Below are positions 1-9,031 of a DNA stretch of 37,717 nt, piece by piece. The stretch comes from Bacteroidales bacterium UBA5219 (GTDB taxonomy: Bacteria; Bacteroidota; Bacteroidia; Bacteroidales; ML635J-15). The notes below the pieces were generated by a model, which saw only the letters and a program-made list of their open reading frames with translations, was not told the origin of the DNA and made no database searches. Made by a program: the position numbers and the translations under genes. The stretch covers positions 56,373 to 94,089 of the forward strand of contig DHVB01000078.1 in the NCBI GenBank assembly GCA_002412425.1, in the 5' to 3' direction. How positions within the stretch are numbered: the first letter of the stretch is position 1; each line of letters opens with the position of its first letter.

Positions 1-54
1 TTCAACACTTCAACTACGTTCAGTGCATCGCTTTCAACTTTTAACTGATATCAG

Positions 55-126
55 TAGTCCCTAGAGGATTCGAACCTCTATCTTAAGAACCGGAATCTTA
101 CATTCTATCCATTGAACTAAGGGACC
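55..126 (-). tRNA. tRNA-Arg (anticodon CCG)
   Basis: Read on the minus strand the segment folds as a complete cloverleaf. The acceptor arm is GGTCCCT with AGGGACT, which gives a G1-U72 wobble. The D arm is GTTC/GAAT, the anticodon stem TAAGA/TCTTA encloses the loop TTCCGGT, and the T arm is AGAGG/CCTCT around TTCGAAT. The anticodon CCG reads the arginine codon CGG. U8 and A9 fall correctly with this register, and the discriminator base is A. The CCA end is not encoded, since CTGA follows. The gene stands alone, with the ankyrin gene starting on the opposite strand about 75 bases away. Confidence 0.93.
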
Positions 127-190
127 AAGATAATATTACAAAAATACAAATTTATTTCAGCTTATTTAATTAAAGTATTAGATATTTTTT

Positions 191-198
191 TAAATTTG
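191..198 (+). promoter_or_regulatory. Bacteroidota -7 box TAAATTTG before the ankyrin gene
   Basis: TAAATTTG fits the TAnnTTTG consensus exactly. It ends only four bases before the ATG at 203, so transcription would begin at or next to the start codon and give a leaderless or nearly leaderless mRNA. I see no TTG at the usual -33 distance, so this rests on the -7 box and its position alone. Confidence 0.45.
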
Positions 199-202
199 TT
201 GC

Positions 203-1594
203 ATGAAAAAGTATTTGCTAGCATATTTACTTTCAATATTATTTCTGAATTCATTTTCTCAATCAGATGAATATTATTTTTATGGTGATAGTCTTTTGTA
301 TTGTGCTTATGATGGTAATTTTGAAGCAGTAAAAGGTATAGTGAATAGTGGAAAAACTAGCATAAATTTCGTTGACTATTATGGCGTTTCTGCTTTGATG
401 TTTGCAGCAGAACAGGGGCATACTTCTATCGTAGAGTTTTTAGTTAGAAAAAAAGCAGATTTAGATTTAATATCTTTAGAAAATGGAAACACAGCTTTAC
501 ATAGTGCCGTAAAATTTAATCATTTGCAAATAGCTGAAATTTTAATAAATGCTAAAGCAGACATTAACGCACAAGATTTTGATGGACGAACTTGTGTACA
601 TTATGCAAGTATATATGGCTATAATGATATTCTTGACTTATTGCTTTCTAGTGATGCTGAGCCAGACCTAAAAGATGCTTATGATTTTACACCATTGATA
701 TATGCTGTAATGTACAATAACAATAATGCAGTTATGTTATTACGCTTATATGATGCAGATGTTGATTTTTTACTTGCCGATAGCTCTAATGTTTTTCATT
801 TAGCAGCAGAAAATGGTAATATTTGGTATTTCGATAGCTTTAGAAATGAAGTTGACTTAAAAGAAAATGTATTTGGACTAACACCTGTCGAATCTTCAAT
901 TATTTATGGACAATACGAAATGTTAAAATGGTTTTTGGAAAATAATTATGAACTTAGAGATACAATTAATTCAGCTTATACACCCAAAACTTTAGCCAAA
1001 TATGGTGGCGATAGAAACATAAAAAAAATTATTAAAAAACTTAATATTAAAGATTATAATTATTTGTGGTTTGATAGGTTAGCACTTAGCCAAGGAATGA
1101 TTTTTAGCAAAAATGATTTTTTTTGGACAACAGGACTAGGTGTTTTAGATGCTAGATGTGGTTTAGAATTTGAAACAGGTTTTTTTTATAGACATTTTGA
1201 AAAATTAGTTTTACTACCTATTCTTAATAATCACTCTTACTATCAGTTGCGGGAATCAAGAAAAGGAATATATCTTATAGGTTTAAAGAATTTTAACTTG
1301 CTTAGAAGCAAAAATAATTTTTATATGGACTTTTATGCAGGTTTGAGAGCAACAAAATGGTGGGGGAAATACGATGGAGTAGAATTTAAAATAATTGACG
1401 GAATTATTGCTTCGCCATTTATAGGAATTAGCCTTCATAATCGCTCTAATTGTAAGTTTAAATTTTCTACAGAATATTTAAACACAAATATATATGCACA
1501 GTCTAAGTTTTTTTATTCGCTTAATTTAAGTTTTTTAATTAGTATTAGAAAAAATGAAAATATTGTCAATCATAAATACATTATTCGTTATTAG
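203..1594 (+). CDS. Exported ankyrin-repeat protein with beta-rich C-terminal domain
   Basis: A 463-residue protein with a clear signal peptide (hydrophobic residues 4-16, probable cleavage after FSQ at about 20). Residues about 28-280 hold seven or eight ankyrin repeats. The best are near 58-90, 93-125 and 127-158, with motifs such as GNTALHSAVKFNHLQIAEIL and GRTCVHYAS; later copies are degenerate. Residues about 285-463 are rich in aromatic residues and alternating patterns and contain no ankyrin motifs. I infer a small outer-membrane beta-barrel or other beta domain. Ankyrin repeats bind proteins, so the likely role is a periplasmic binding scaffold, but the partner is unknown. The lipoprotein gene overlaps its last 41 bases in another frame, which suggests co-transcription. 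The ATG is chosen because the signal peptide begins there. Confidence 0.8.
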   Translation: MKKYLLAYLLSILFLNSFSQSDEYYFYGDSLLYCAYDGNFEAVKGIVNSGKTSINFVDYYGVSALMFAAEQGHTSIVEFLVRKKADLDLISLENGNTALHSAVKFNHLQIAEILINAKADINAQDFDGRTCVHYASIYGYNDILDLLLSSDAEPDLKDAYDFTPLIYAVMYNNNNAVMLLRLYDADVDFLLADSSNVFHLAAENGNIWYFDSFRNEVDLKENVFGLTPVESSIIYGQYEMLKWFLENNYELRDTINSAYTPKTLAKYGGDRNIKKIIKKLNIKDYNYLWFDRLALSQGMIFSKNDFFWTTGLGVLDARCGLEFETGFFYRHFEKLVLLPILNNHSYYQLRESRKGIYLIGLKNFNLLRSKNNFYMDFYAGLRATKWWGKYDGVEFKIIDGIIASPFIGISLHNRSNCKFKFSTEYLNTNIYAQSKFFYSLNLSFLISIRKNENIVNHKYIIRY

Positions 1595-2021
1595 CACTAT
1601 CTTTATAGCTTTGTTAATCTTAAGTGCTTGTAATGATGATGATTATATTACGCCTGTTGATAGCGAAACTATTGACTGTCAGTATTGTTACGAGAGTATG
1701 CCAGATTTAGTTGATTTGAAATTAGTTTTTAATATGAGCAAATACAAAGAAGAAGTACTGTTTGTTGTTTACTCTGGTAATGCATTCTCATCAGCGATTT
1801 GGATGGAAGGAAGTTCTGATATTAGTGAATTGTGGATACAAGTGAAACCAAACCAAAAATATACTGTAGTTGCCGAATATTTTGACAATGGTAAAACTAT
1901 TTATGTAATAAATGATGCCTTAGTAAAAACAAAGTTTTTTAAAAATGCTTGTGATAAACCTTGCCATTATGTTTATGAGGTTAGTTGCGACTTAAAGCTA
2001 GGGAAGCATAAATATAATTAA
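1554..2021 (+). CDS. Small cysteine-containing lipoprotein of unknown function
   Basis: A 155-residue predicted lipoprotein. A long hydrophobic stretch (residues 10-25) ends in the lipobox LSAC, with lipidated Cys26, followed by an acidic NDDD segment. An Asp run after the Cys is unlike the +2 to +5 export signal known for surface lipoproteins of Bacteroides only in lacking Lys, so location is left open. The mature part has CxxC at 42-45 and further cysteines at 133, 137 and 145, which may form disulfides. I recognise no family. It starts inside the end of the ankyrin gene with a 41-base overlap, so the two are probably translated from one mRNA and may act together in the envelope. The lipobox supports this start despite the overlap. 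Confidence 0.72.
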   Translation: MKILSIINTLFVISTIFIALLILSACNDDDYITPVDSETIDCQYCYESMPDLVDLKLVFNMSKYKEEVLFVVYSGNAFSSAIWMEGSSDISELWIQVKPNQKYTVVAEYFDNGKTIYVINDALVKTKFFKNACDKPCHYVYEVSCDLKLGKHKYN

Positions 2022-2042
2022 TTTGTTTTAAACAAATTTTGC

Positions 2043-2072
2043 AAACTGTATGTCGCAATTGCAGTTTTTTTT
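2043..2072 (+). terminator. Weak rho-independent terminator after the lipoprotein gene
   Basis: A six-base stem, AAACTG pairing with CAGTTT, encloses a 13-base loop and runs into eight Ts. The stem is short and AT-rich, so the call is tentative, but its place just after the stop at 2021 and before the next gene fits. Confidence 0.4.
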
Positions 2073-2180
2073 GTGTAAAAAAAAGGTTTATATAAAATAA
2101 TAAAATTATTTGTAATTAAATTAAAAATTGCTTATTTTTATAGAAATTATTTTTTGAGTTTAACTATATAATTAAATATT

Positions 2181-5100
2181 ATGAAAAAAATACTTTTCCT
2201 CATTGTGTTTCTTGGTTTTAGCTCGTTTTTGTTTTCTCAGCAAAGCGAAATAATTCCATTGTCTGTAAATTATAATAAATTAGAATTTAAAGGATTTACA
2301 CCGACAGCTTTCTCTGCAAAAGTTCAGATGAAAGAATTAAAAGCGACTAATAAAGTTATTGAAAATCGCGAATTTGCTTCTATTGATTTAGAAGGTTTTG
2401 TTGCTACAGGTACTGTTGGGCAAGCTGGAGTACCAACTTTGAGTAGAATGATTGAAGTTCCTCATGGCGCTGATGTTCAAGTTGTAATTCATGGTTATTC
2501 CCAAGAAGTTATAAATCTTTCGGAATATGGGATTAATAGGATAGAGCCAGTTCAGCCTTCGTATAGCAAGAGTACACCAATTGAGGAGCAATATTTTGTA
2601 ATAGATGAAAATTATTACAATACAGATCTTTATGATACTGAAGATATTGTTAAGGTTGAAATCTATGGAACTATGAGAGGAGTTAGAATAGCAGGTCTTA
2701 CTATTCGTCCTTATCATTATAATCCAGTAGAAAACACTTTGATAGTATATAATGATTTAGATTTTGAAATCAAGTTTGTAAATGCTGATTTAGCTTTAAC
2801 CGAAGAAATGAAGAACAGATATTATTCTCCAGAATTTGAAGGAGCTTATTCTAATCTTATTAATTTTTCGGTACCAGCCACAAAAGATCAACTTACAAAC
2901 TTTTCTGCTCCATTAAAATATGTTATTGTTGCAAATCAAGCTTTTGAAACAACTTTGCAACCATTTGTGCAATGGAAAACTAAACAAGGTTTTAATGTGA
3001 TTGAACATTATGTTGCTAGTGGAACTACAAATACAACAATTAAAAATTATTTACAAGGTTTATATGATGCAGGAACTGCTTCAGACCCAGCTCCAATTTA
3101 TTGTTTGATAATTGGCGACCATAGTGGTACTTATTCTATTCCTGCATTTGCAACTAAAGTTTCTGGCGAAAGTCATATCACTGACCTTTATTTTGCATGT
3201 TTTGATGGGACAAGCGATTATCTTCCAGATATGTATTATGGTAGAATTTCAGCAGAATCAACAACAGAGCTTCAAAATGCTTTAGATAAGATTTTACCTT
3301 ATCAACAATATTCACTTTCAAATTTTGATTATTTGGATAAAGCTCTTTTAGTTGCTGGAGTGGATTCTTATTGGGCAAATAAATGCGGAAATGCAGCTAT
3401 TTTATATGCAACAAATAATTATATAAATACAGCTCATGGTTTTGCAAATATTTATGCATATTATTACAATACGACTTCATATCCTTATTCGGTTATGAGA
3501 TCAAACTCTTCAAGTGCTTCTGGTGATATAAATTCAAAAATTGGAGCTGGTGTTGGTTTTGGAAATTATACTGCTCATTGTGACCATGATGGCTGGGCAG
3601 ACCCTGCAGTTCTTAGATCTAATGTTCCAAATTGGGCAAATAAAAATAAATATCCATTTTTAATAGGAAACTGTTGTTTGTCTTTTCAATTTAATCAAAG
3701 TGATGCTTTTGGAGAAGTGCTTTTACATACTAAAGATGCAGGAGCAGTAGGTTATATTGGAACCACAAACTATTCTTATTGGTACGAAGATACTTATTGG
3801 GGACTTGGTTTAGTTTCTCAGGCAACAGTTGATGCTGGAAATATTACTGCTTATAATACTTCTAATACAGGCTTAGGGTTTATGGACGGAGTTTTTCATG
3901 AACACTATGGAGATGACCATGCAAATTGGTATTATACAGCTTCGCAAATTATTACTTGTGGAAATTTAGCAGTACAAGCTAGTTCAGAAACTAGTCGAAA
4001 ACAATATTATTGGGAAATTTATCACGTTTCTGGCGATCCTTCTCTAATACCTTATATGACAAAGCCAGATCCACTAACACTCACCTTTACACCTCCTTTT
4101 GTTGGAGCAACTACATTAACGGTTAATACAGAACCTTATACTTATGTTGCAATCTCAAAGAATAATGTTTTGTTAGATGCTAAGTGGTCGGGTAGTGGAA
4201 GTACTGTAACATTAAATTTCCCCGCACTTACAGGCGAAAACCATTGTGTAGTAGGAACAAAACAAGATAGAGCTCCATATATAAATGAGTCTGTCTTACC
4301 AACAGTTCCTAGTGTTCCAGTAGCTAACTTTAGTGCAAGTCCAACTACAATATTAGAAGGCGAAACTGTGAGCTTTACAGATGCTTCTCAATATGCAGCT
4401 AGTTGGTCTTGGAATTTTGGAGATGGACAAACTTCAACAGAACAAAATCCTAGTCATGTATATACTGCAGCTGGAACTTATACTGTAAGTCTAACTGTTA
4501 CTAATACTCTTGGCTCAGATACAGAAACAAAAAATAATTATATTACTGTAAATATAAATACAAACCCACCAACAGCAGATTTTACTGCTAGTCAAACTAA
4601 TATAATTATAGGTACTACAGTTGGTTTTACAGATTTGTCTATTAACAATCCTACAGGTTGGTCTTGGGAATTTGAAGGTGGTACACCTGCTACAAGTACC
4701 GAACAAAATCCTAGTGTAGTTTATAATACACCAGGAACTTATAAAGTTAAATTAACAGCTTCAAATACATATGGAAGTGATGTTGAAGAAAAATTAGCTT
4801 ATATTACTGTTACTCTTCCAACTTATTGCTCAGCAGGTTCTAATAGTGCTAGCTATGAAGGAATTTCTAATTTTACTTGTAATACAATAAATAATTCTTC
4901 AGGAAAATCAACTTATACAGATTTCACACATATATCAACAGATTTGTTGATAGGACAATCTTATCCGTTTTCTATTACCACTGCAAATGGTTATACTAGT
5001 GACCAAGTTTTGATTTGGGTTGATTGGAATAGAGATGGCGATTTTATTGATGATGGAGAAAATGTTTTTTCTGGAAATGGACAAGGACCATTTTCTGGAA

Positions 5101-8100
5101 ATATTACAGTTCCAAGTACTGTAACTCAGGGAGAAGTGAGAGTAAGAATACGTTTACATGACACAGGCTCTAGCTATAATCCAAATGCAACTCCTTGTGG
5201 AAATTCTGACTATGGAGAAGTTGAAGATTATACATTTAATTTAATAAGTCCAAATATTCCTCCAGTTGCTGATTTTGCCATAAGTGGACCTGCATTTTGT
5301 TCAGGAGAAGTTAGCTTTACAGATATGTCAAGCTTAGCAGATTCTTGGCTTTGGAGTTTTGGTGATGGAAATACTAGTGTTGCACAAAATCCAACTCATA
5401 GTTATGCAAGTTCAGGTACATATACAGTTTCTCTTACTGTAACAAATGGATATGGAAATGATCAAAAAATTGTAAATGATGCAGTTGTAATTGATATACC
5501 TGAAGCACCTGCTACAAGTGGAGCAACAGCTTGTGGAGCTTCAACTCTTACTTTAGGCGCAACAGGAACTGGAAATTTGGTTTGGTACGACTCTCCAACA
5601 GGTGGAACGGCAATACATACAGGAAATACTTATTCAAGTACATTTACAAATACTACTAATTTATATGTTGCATCTGAATTAACTTCTACCGAAACTGGTA
5701 ATGTTGGACCTGCTACTCATGATTTTGGAACAGGAGGATTTTTTAGTTCAACTTATAGACATGGTTTAAAATTTAATGCTGAATCTGATTTTAAACTTGT
5801 TTCTGTTGTTATTCGATCTTCTCAAGCAGGTAACAAAACTATAGCCTTGAAGGATAGCAATGATGAAGTTATAGCTAGTAAAGTTGTAAATGTGTCTTAT
5901 GCACAAACTAATACAAATATAGTTGTGAACTTAGATTTTGATGTTCCTGCAGGTAATGATTATAAACTTATGGGAGATAGTGATTATAATAGATTGTATA
6001 GAAATTTAACAGGCGCATCATATCCTTATAATTTAGATGGTGTTGTTAGTATATATGAAAGTACTGCTAATTCTTCACCAACTGATTGTTATTATTACTT
6101 TTATAATTGGGTTGTTGAATATGAAGTAAATTGCAATAGCTCACGCACACCCGTTACAGCAACAATAAATCCATTGCCTTCAGTAGATTTGGGAGCAGAT
6201 CAATCTCAGTGTGGTGGTTCTGTTACTTTAGATGCTGGTAGCGGTTTTGATAGCTATTCGTGGAATGGAAGTACTGGAACTCAAACTTTAGTGGTAAATA
6301 CTACAGGTAATTATAGTGTTGTTGTTGAAAATGAATTTGGTTGTACAGCAAGCGATAATGTAAATGTTACAATCAATCAGGTACCACAACTAAATTTAAC
6401 TGCTATTGATGAGTCCGCTCCAAATGCAAACGATGGAAGCGTTACTGCTAATGTAACTAATGGTGCAACACCTTATACTTATAACTGGACTGGTTCTTCT
6501 GGAACAGGAAGTCAAATTACAGGTTTAGGTGATGGTACATATTGTGTAACAGTTACAGATGGAAATGGTTGTTCAGTTGGTGATTGTGCAATAGTTGAAA
6601 CTACTGCCGTGCCTCCAGTTGCAGATTTTACAGTAGATCAAACTTCTGCTTGTGGTAGTATTGCAGTTCAATTTACAGATAATTCTCAATATGCAACGTC
6701 TTGGCTTTGGACTTTTGGTGATGGAAATACTAGTACAGCACAAAATCCAGCACATACTTATTCAACACCTGGAAATTATACCGTAAGTTTAAAGGTAACT
6801 AATTCTACTGGTAACAATACTGCCACAAAAAATAATTATATAAAAGTTTATGCAAATCCAACCGTTTTGTTATCAACAACTCCAGAAACTGCAGATATAA
6901 CTAATAATGGAACTGTTACTGCTACTGTTTCAAGTGGAACACCATCTTATAATTATAATTGGTCTGGTTCTACTGGTACAGGAAGTCAAATTACTGGCTT
7001 AAGTGCAGGTGAATATTGTGTAACAGTTACAGATGCAAATTTATGTACGGTTAGTGATTGTGCTATTGTTAGCTTTACTAATGTTGCTCCAGTTGCAGAT
7101 TTTTCAGCAAATCAAACTTCTGCTTGTGGTAGTATTGTAGTTCAGTTTACAGATAATTCTCTATATTCTCCAACATCATGGCTTTGGAATTTTGGTGATG
7201 GAAATACTAGTACAGCACAAAATCCAACATACACTTATTCAACAGCTGGAATATATTCTGTAAGTTTAACTGTAACAAATTCTGAAGGTAGTAACACAGA
7301 AACAAAGACTAATTATATAAGTGTTTATGAAAATCCAACAGTTGTATTGACTGCAACGCCAGAATCTGTAGATGTTACTAACGATGGAAGCGTTACGGTT
7401 GATGTTAATGGAGGAGCAATACCTTATAGTTATAGCTGGTCTAATTCAGGAACAGGAATTCATATTGCAGGTTTAAGTGCTGGTACATATTGTGTAACAG
7501 TAACAGATAATAATGGCTGTTCAGTTGAGGATTGTGCAATTGTTACACTTGCTGGCGTAGCTCCAATTTCAGATTTTACTGCAGATCAAACTTCTGCTTG
7601 TGGTAGTATAACAGTTAACTTTACAGATAATTCTCAATATTATCCAACATCTTGGAGTTGGGATTTTGGCGATGGAGAAACTTCAATAGCACAAAATCCA
7701 ACACATACTTATTCGACAGCTGGCGTATATACTGTAAGTTTAACTGCAACTAATGTTGAAGGAAGCAGTATTGAAACTAAAACTGGTTATATCACTGTTT
7801 ATGAAAATCCAACAGTTGTATTGACTGCTACTAATGTGTCTTGGGATGCTACTAATAATGGAAGCGTTGACTTGGTTGTTACTGGTGGAACACCACCATA
7901 TACTTATCAATGGTCTAGCTCTACTGAAACAGGAAGTCAAATTGCTGGTTTAAGTGTTGGTGAATATTGTGTAACTGTTACAGATAATAACGGATGTATA
8001 AGTTCAGAATGTATAAATGTTGGACAAGATGCAGAACCAGCTATTCCACAAGTTGACTTTAATGCAAATATCACTCTTGCTTGTTTGGGATATGAAATTC

Positions 8101-8762
8101 AATTTTCAGATTTGAGTACTAACCAACCCACAACTTGGTTATGGGATTTTGGTGATGGAAATACTAGTACAGAAGAAAATCCAACGCATATTTATGAAAA
8201 TTCAGGATTTTATTCAGTAAGTTTAGTTGTCGAAAATGAATTTGGAAGCAATCAGCTTTTAAAAGAAAATTATATTTACATTTCAAATCCACCTAGCTTA
8301 GAGGTTGAAACTATTCCTGCTTCAGGAGAATTTGTAAATGACGGCTCTGCAAATATTATAATTACTGGTGGTACTGCTCCTTATCAAATTGTGTGGTCAA
8401 ATGATGAAATAGGTACTAGCATTGAAAATTTAATGCCAGGTGATTATTCTGTAATGGTAGTAGATGCTGCACAATGTGTTGTTACAGAGCCATTTGTAAT
8501 TTCATGGACAACAGCCATATCTCAAGTTGAAACAAAAATCAATATTTTCCCAAATCCTGCTAAAGATTTTGTGAGTGTTGAAATTGAAGGATTTAAGGCT
8601 AATAAGATTTATCTCACAAATGTAGTTGGACAAATAGTTTCTGAAATTACACCTACATCTAATATTTGTACTATTGATACTCAAGGAGTAAAACCAGGTA
8701 TGTATTCAATAAAAATTGAATATGAAAATGGAATATCTACTCATAAACTTGTGATTCAATAA
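2181..8762 (+). CDS. Gingipain-type (C25) cysteine protease with PKD/SprB-like repeats and T9SS sorting domain
   Basis: A 2193-residue secreted protein. It has a signal peptide (cleavage near 20, FLFSQQ) and a propeptide to about 240. A peptidase C25 domain follows at about 241-640. Its predicted dyad is His466 in NYTAHCDHDGWADP and Cys498 in FLIGNCCLSF, with a second Cys at 499. An Ig-like segment follows to about 710. PKD domains lie near 712-795, 796-878, 1027-1107, 1476-1557, 1635-1717, 1794-1875 and 1955-2035, most with WxFGDG. A GEVED domain lies at 880-1025, an Ig-like module at 1108-1170 and a recurrent surface-protein module at 1170-1317. SprB-like repeats alternate with the last PKDs. 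Residues 2113-2193 are a T9SS sorting domain (INIFPNPAKD, ending STHKLVIQ). Export across the outer membrane and attachment or release by T9SS are inferred. Substrate specificity cannot be read. The nearest promoter candidate is TTG at 2128 with a TATTTTTTG at 2148, and it is weak. Confidence 0.92.
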   Translation: MKKILFLIVFLGFSSFLFSQQSEIIPLSVNYNKLEFKGFTPTAFSAKVQMKELKATNKVIENREFASIDLEGFVATGTVGQAGVPTLSRMIEVPHGADVQVVIHGYSQEVINLSEYGINRIEPVQPSYSKSTPIEEQYFVIDENYYNTDLYDTEDIVKVEIYGTMRGVRIAGLTIRPYHYNPVENTLIVYNDLDFEIKFVNADLALTEEMKNRYYSPEFEGAYSNLINFSVPATKDQLTNFSAPLKYVIVANQAFETTLQPFVQWKTKQGFNVIEHYVASGTTNTTIKNYLQGLYDAGTASDPAPIYCLIIGDHSGTYSIPAFATKVSGESHITDLYFACFDGTSDYLPDMYYGRISAESTTELQNALDKILPYQQYSLSNFDYLDKALLVAGVDSYWANKCGNAAILYATNNYINTAHGFANIYAYYYNTTSYPYSVMRSNSSSASGDINSKIGAGVGFGNYTAHCDHDGWADPAVLRSNVPNWANKNKYPFLIGNCCLSFQFNQSDAFGEVLLHTKDAGAVGYIGTTNYSYWYEDTYWGLGLVSQATVDAGNITAYNTSNTGLGFMDGVFHEHYGDDHANWYYTASQIITCGNLAVQASSETSRKQYYWEIYHVSGDPSLIPYMTKPDPLTLTFTPPFVGATTLTVNTEPYTYVAISKNNVLLDAKWSGSGSTVTLNFPALTGENHCVVGTKQDRAPYINESVLPTVPSVPVANFSASPTTILEGETVSFTDASQYAASWSWNFGDGQTSTEQNPSHVYTAAGTYTVSLTVTNTLGSDTETKNNYITVNINTNPPTADFTASQTNIIIGTTVGFTDLSINNPTGWSWEFEGGTPATSTEQNPSVVYNTPGTYKVKLTASNTYGSDVEEKLAYITVTLPTYCSAGSNSASYEGISNFTCNTINNSSGKSTYTDFTHISTDLLIGQSYPFSITTANGYTSDQVLIWVDWNRDGDFIDDGENVFSGNGQGPFSGNITVPSTVTQGEVRVRIRLHDTGSSYNPNATPCGNSDYGEVEDYTFNLISPNIPPVADFAISGPAFCSGEVSFTDMSSLADSWLWSFGDGNTSVAQNPTHSYASSGTYTVSLTVTNGYGNDQKIVNDAVVIDIPEAPATSGATACGASTLTLGATGTGNLVWYDSPTGGTAIHTGNTYSSTFTNTTNLYVASELTSTETGNVGPATHDFGTGGFFSSTYRHGLKFNAESDFKLVSVVIRSSQAGNKTIALKDSNDEVIASKVVNVSYAQTNTNIVVNLDFDVPAGNDYKLMGDSDYNRLYRNLTGASYPYNLDGVVSIYESTANSSPTDCYYYFYNWVVEYEVNCNSSRTPVTATINPLPSVDLGADQSQCGGSVTLDAGSGFDSYSWNGSTGTQTLVVNTTGNYSVVVENEFGCTASDNVNVTINQVPQLNLTAIDESAPNANDGSVTANVTNGATPYTYNWTGSSGTGSQITGLGDGTYCVTVTDGNGCSVGDCAIVETTAVPPVADFTVDQTSACGSIAVQFTDNSQYATSWLWTFGDGNTSTAQNPAHTYSTPGNYTVSLKVTNSTGNNTATKNNYIKVYANPTVLLSTTPETADITNNGTVTATVSSGTPSYNYNWSGSTGTGSQITGLSAGEYCVTVTDANLCTVSDCAIVSFTNVAPVADFSANQTSACGSIVVQFTDNSLYSPTSWLWNFGDGNTSTAQNPTYTYSTAGIYSVSLTVTNSEGSNTETKTNYISVYENPTVVLTATPESVDVTNDGSVTVDVNGGAIPYSYSWSNSGTGIHIAGLSAGTYCVTVTDNNGCSVEDCAIVTLAGVAPISDFTADQTSACGSITVNFTDNSQYYPTSWSWDFGDGETSIAQNPTHTYSTAGVYTVSLTATNVEGSSIETKTGYITVYENPTVVLTATNVSWDATNNGSVDLVVTGGTPPYTYQWSSSTETGSQIAGLSVGEYCVTVTDNNGCISSECINVGQDAEPAIPQVDFNANITLACLGYEIQFSDLSTNQPTTWLWDFGDGNTSTEENPTHIYENSGFYSVSLVVENEFGSNQLLKENYIYISNPPSLEVETIPASGEFVNDGSANIIITGGTAPYQIVWSNDEIGTSIENLMPGDYSVMVVDAAQCVVTEPFVISWTTAISQVETKINIFPNPAKDFVSVEIEGFKANKIYLTNVVGQIVSEITPTSNICTIDTQGVKPGMYSIKIEYENGISTHKLVIQ
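6606..8510 (+). repeat. Four-copy PKD plus SprB-like supermodule array inside the protease gene
   Basis: Four PKD starts fall near 6609, 7087, 7560 and 8044, so the unit is about 475-485 bases (about 160 residues): one PKD domain plus one SprB-like domain. Landmarks repeat in order: PVADF, QTSACGSI, TSWLWxFGDGNTS, AQNPTHTY, then ENPTVVLTAT, GLSAGEYCVTVTD and DCAIV. The first three copies are closest to each other and the fourth is diverged. This is a coding repeat made by tandem duplication. Confidence 0.85.
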
Positions 8763-8791
8763 TAAATAATTAGAATAAAGTTTAAAATGCT

Positions 8792-8825
8792 ATATTAGAG
8801 CCGTTGTACGCAACGGCTCTAATAT
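8792..8825 (+). terminator. Perfect 15-bp hairpin with TACG loop after the protease gene
   Basis: ATATTAGAGCCGTTG and CAACGGCTCTAATAT are exact reverse complements around a four-base TACG loop, which is UACG in RNA, of the stable UNCG type. It sits 30 bases after the protease stop. No T run follows on either side, so it is not a textbook intrinsic terminator. It may end or protect the 3' end of the transcript. It is the most GC-rich spot in this intergenic region. Confidence 0.6.
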
Positions 8826-8941
8826 TATATATGCAATGCCAAATATGCAAGCATAAGCTATTTTATGAATATTATGAGAAACGTGTTATAAAGCATGTAA
8901 AAAATTTTTAAACAAAATAGCATTTTGTAACTAAAAAGTTA

Positions 8942-8949
8942 TATATTTG
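8942..8949 (+). promoter_or_regulatory. -7 box TATATTTG upstream of the first adhesin
   Basis: An exact TAnnTTTG match lies 82 bases before the ATG at 9032. A TTG lies at 8925-8927, but the 14-base spacer is shorter than the usual spacing, so the -33 element is doubtful. Transcription would begin near 8954 and give a leader of roughly 75-80 bases. Confidence 0.5.
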
Positions 8950-9031
8950 CAATTAGTGAGAAAAGTGTGTGTTTTATGAAAATAATAAAACAATAACGAA
9001 TTAAAATTTTATTAACTAATATTTTTACATT

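Noticed and set aside
1554..1594. Frameshift joining the ankyrin and lipoprotein frames
   Set aside because: The lipoprotein has its own complete signal and lipobox beginning at 1554, so an overlap of two genes explains the sequence better.
2388..8684. Open frames on the minus strand under the protease gene
   Set aside because: They have compositions typical of antisense to Ser/Thr/Asn-rich repeats, no starts with context, and no family features.
8857..8921. 8-base inverted repeat GCTATTTT / AAAATAGC
   Set aside because: A 49-base gap and AT-rich arms make it expected by chance in this region.
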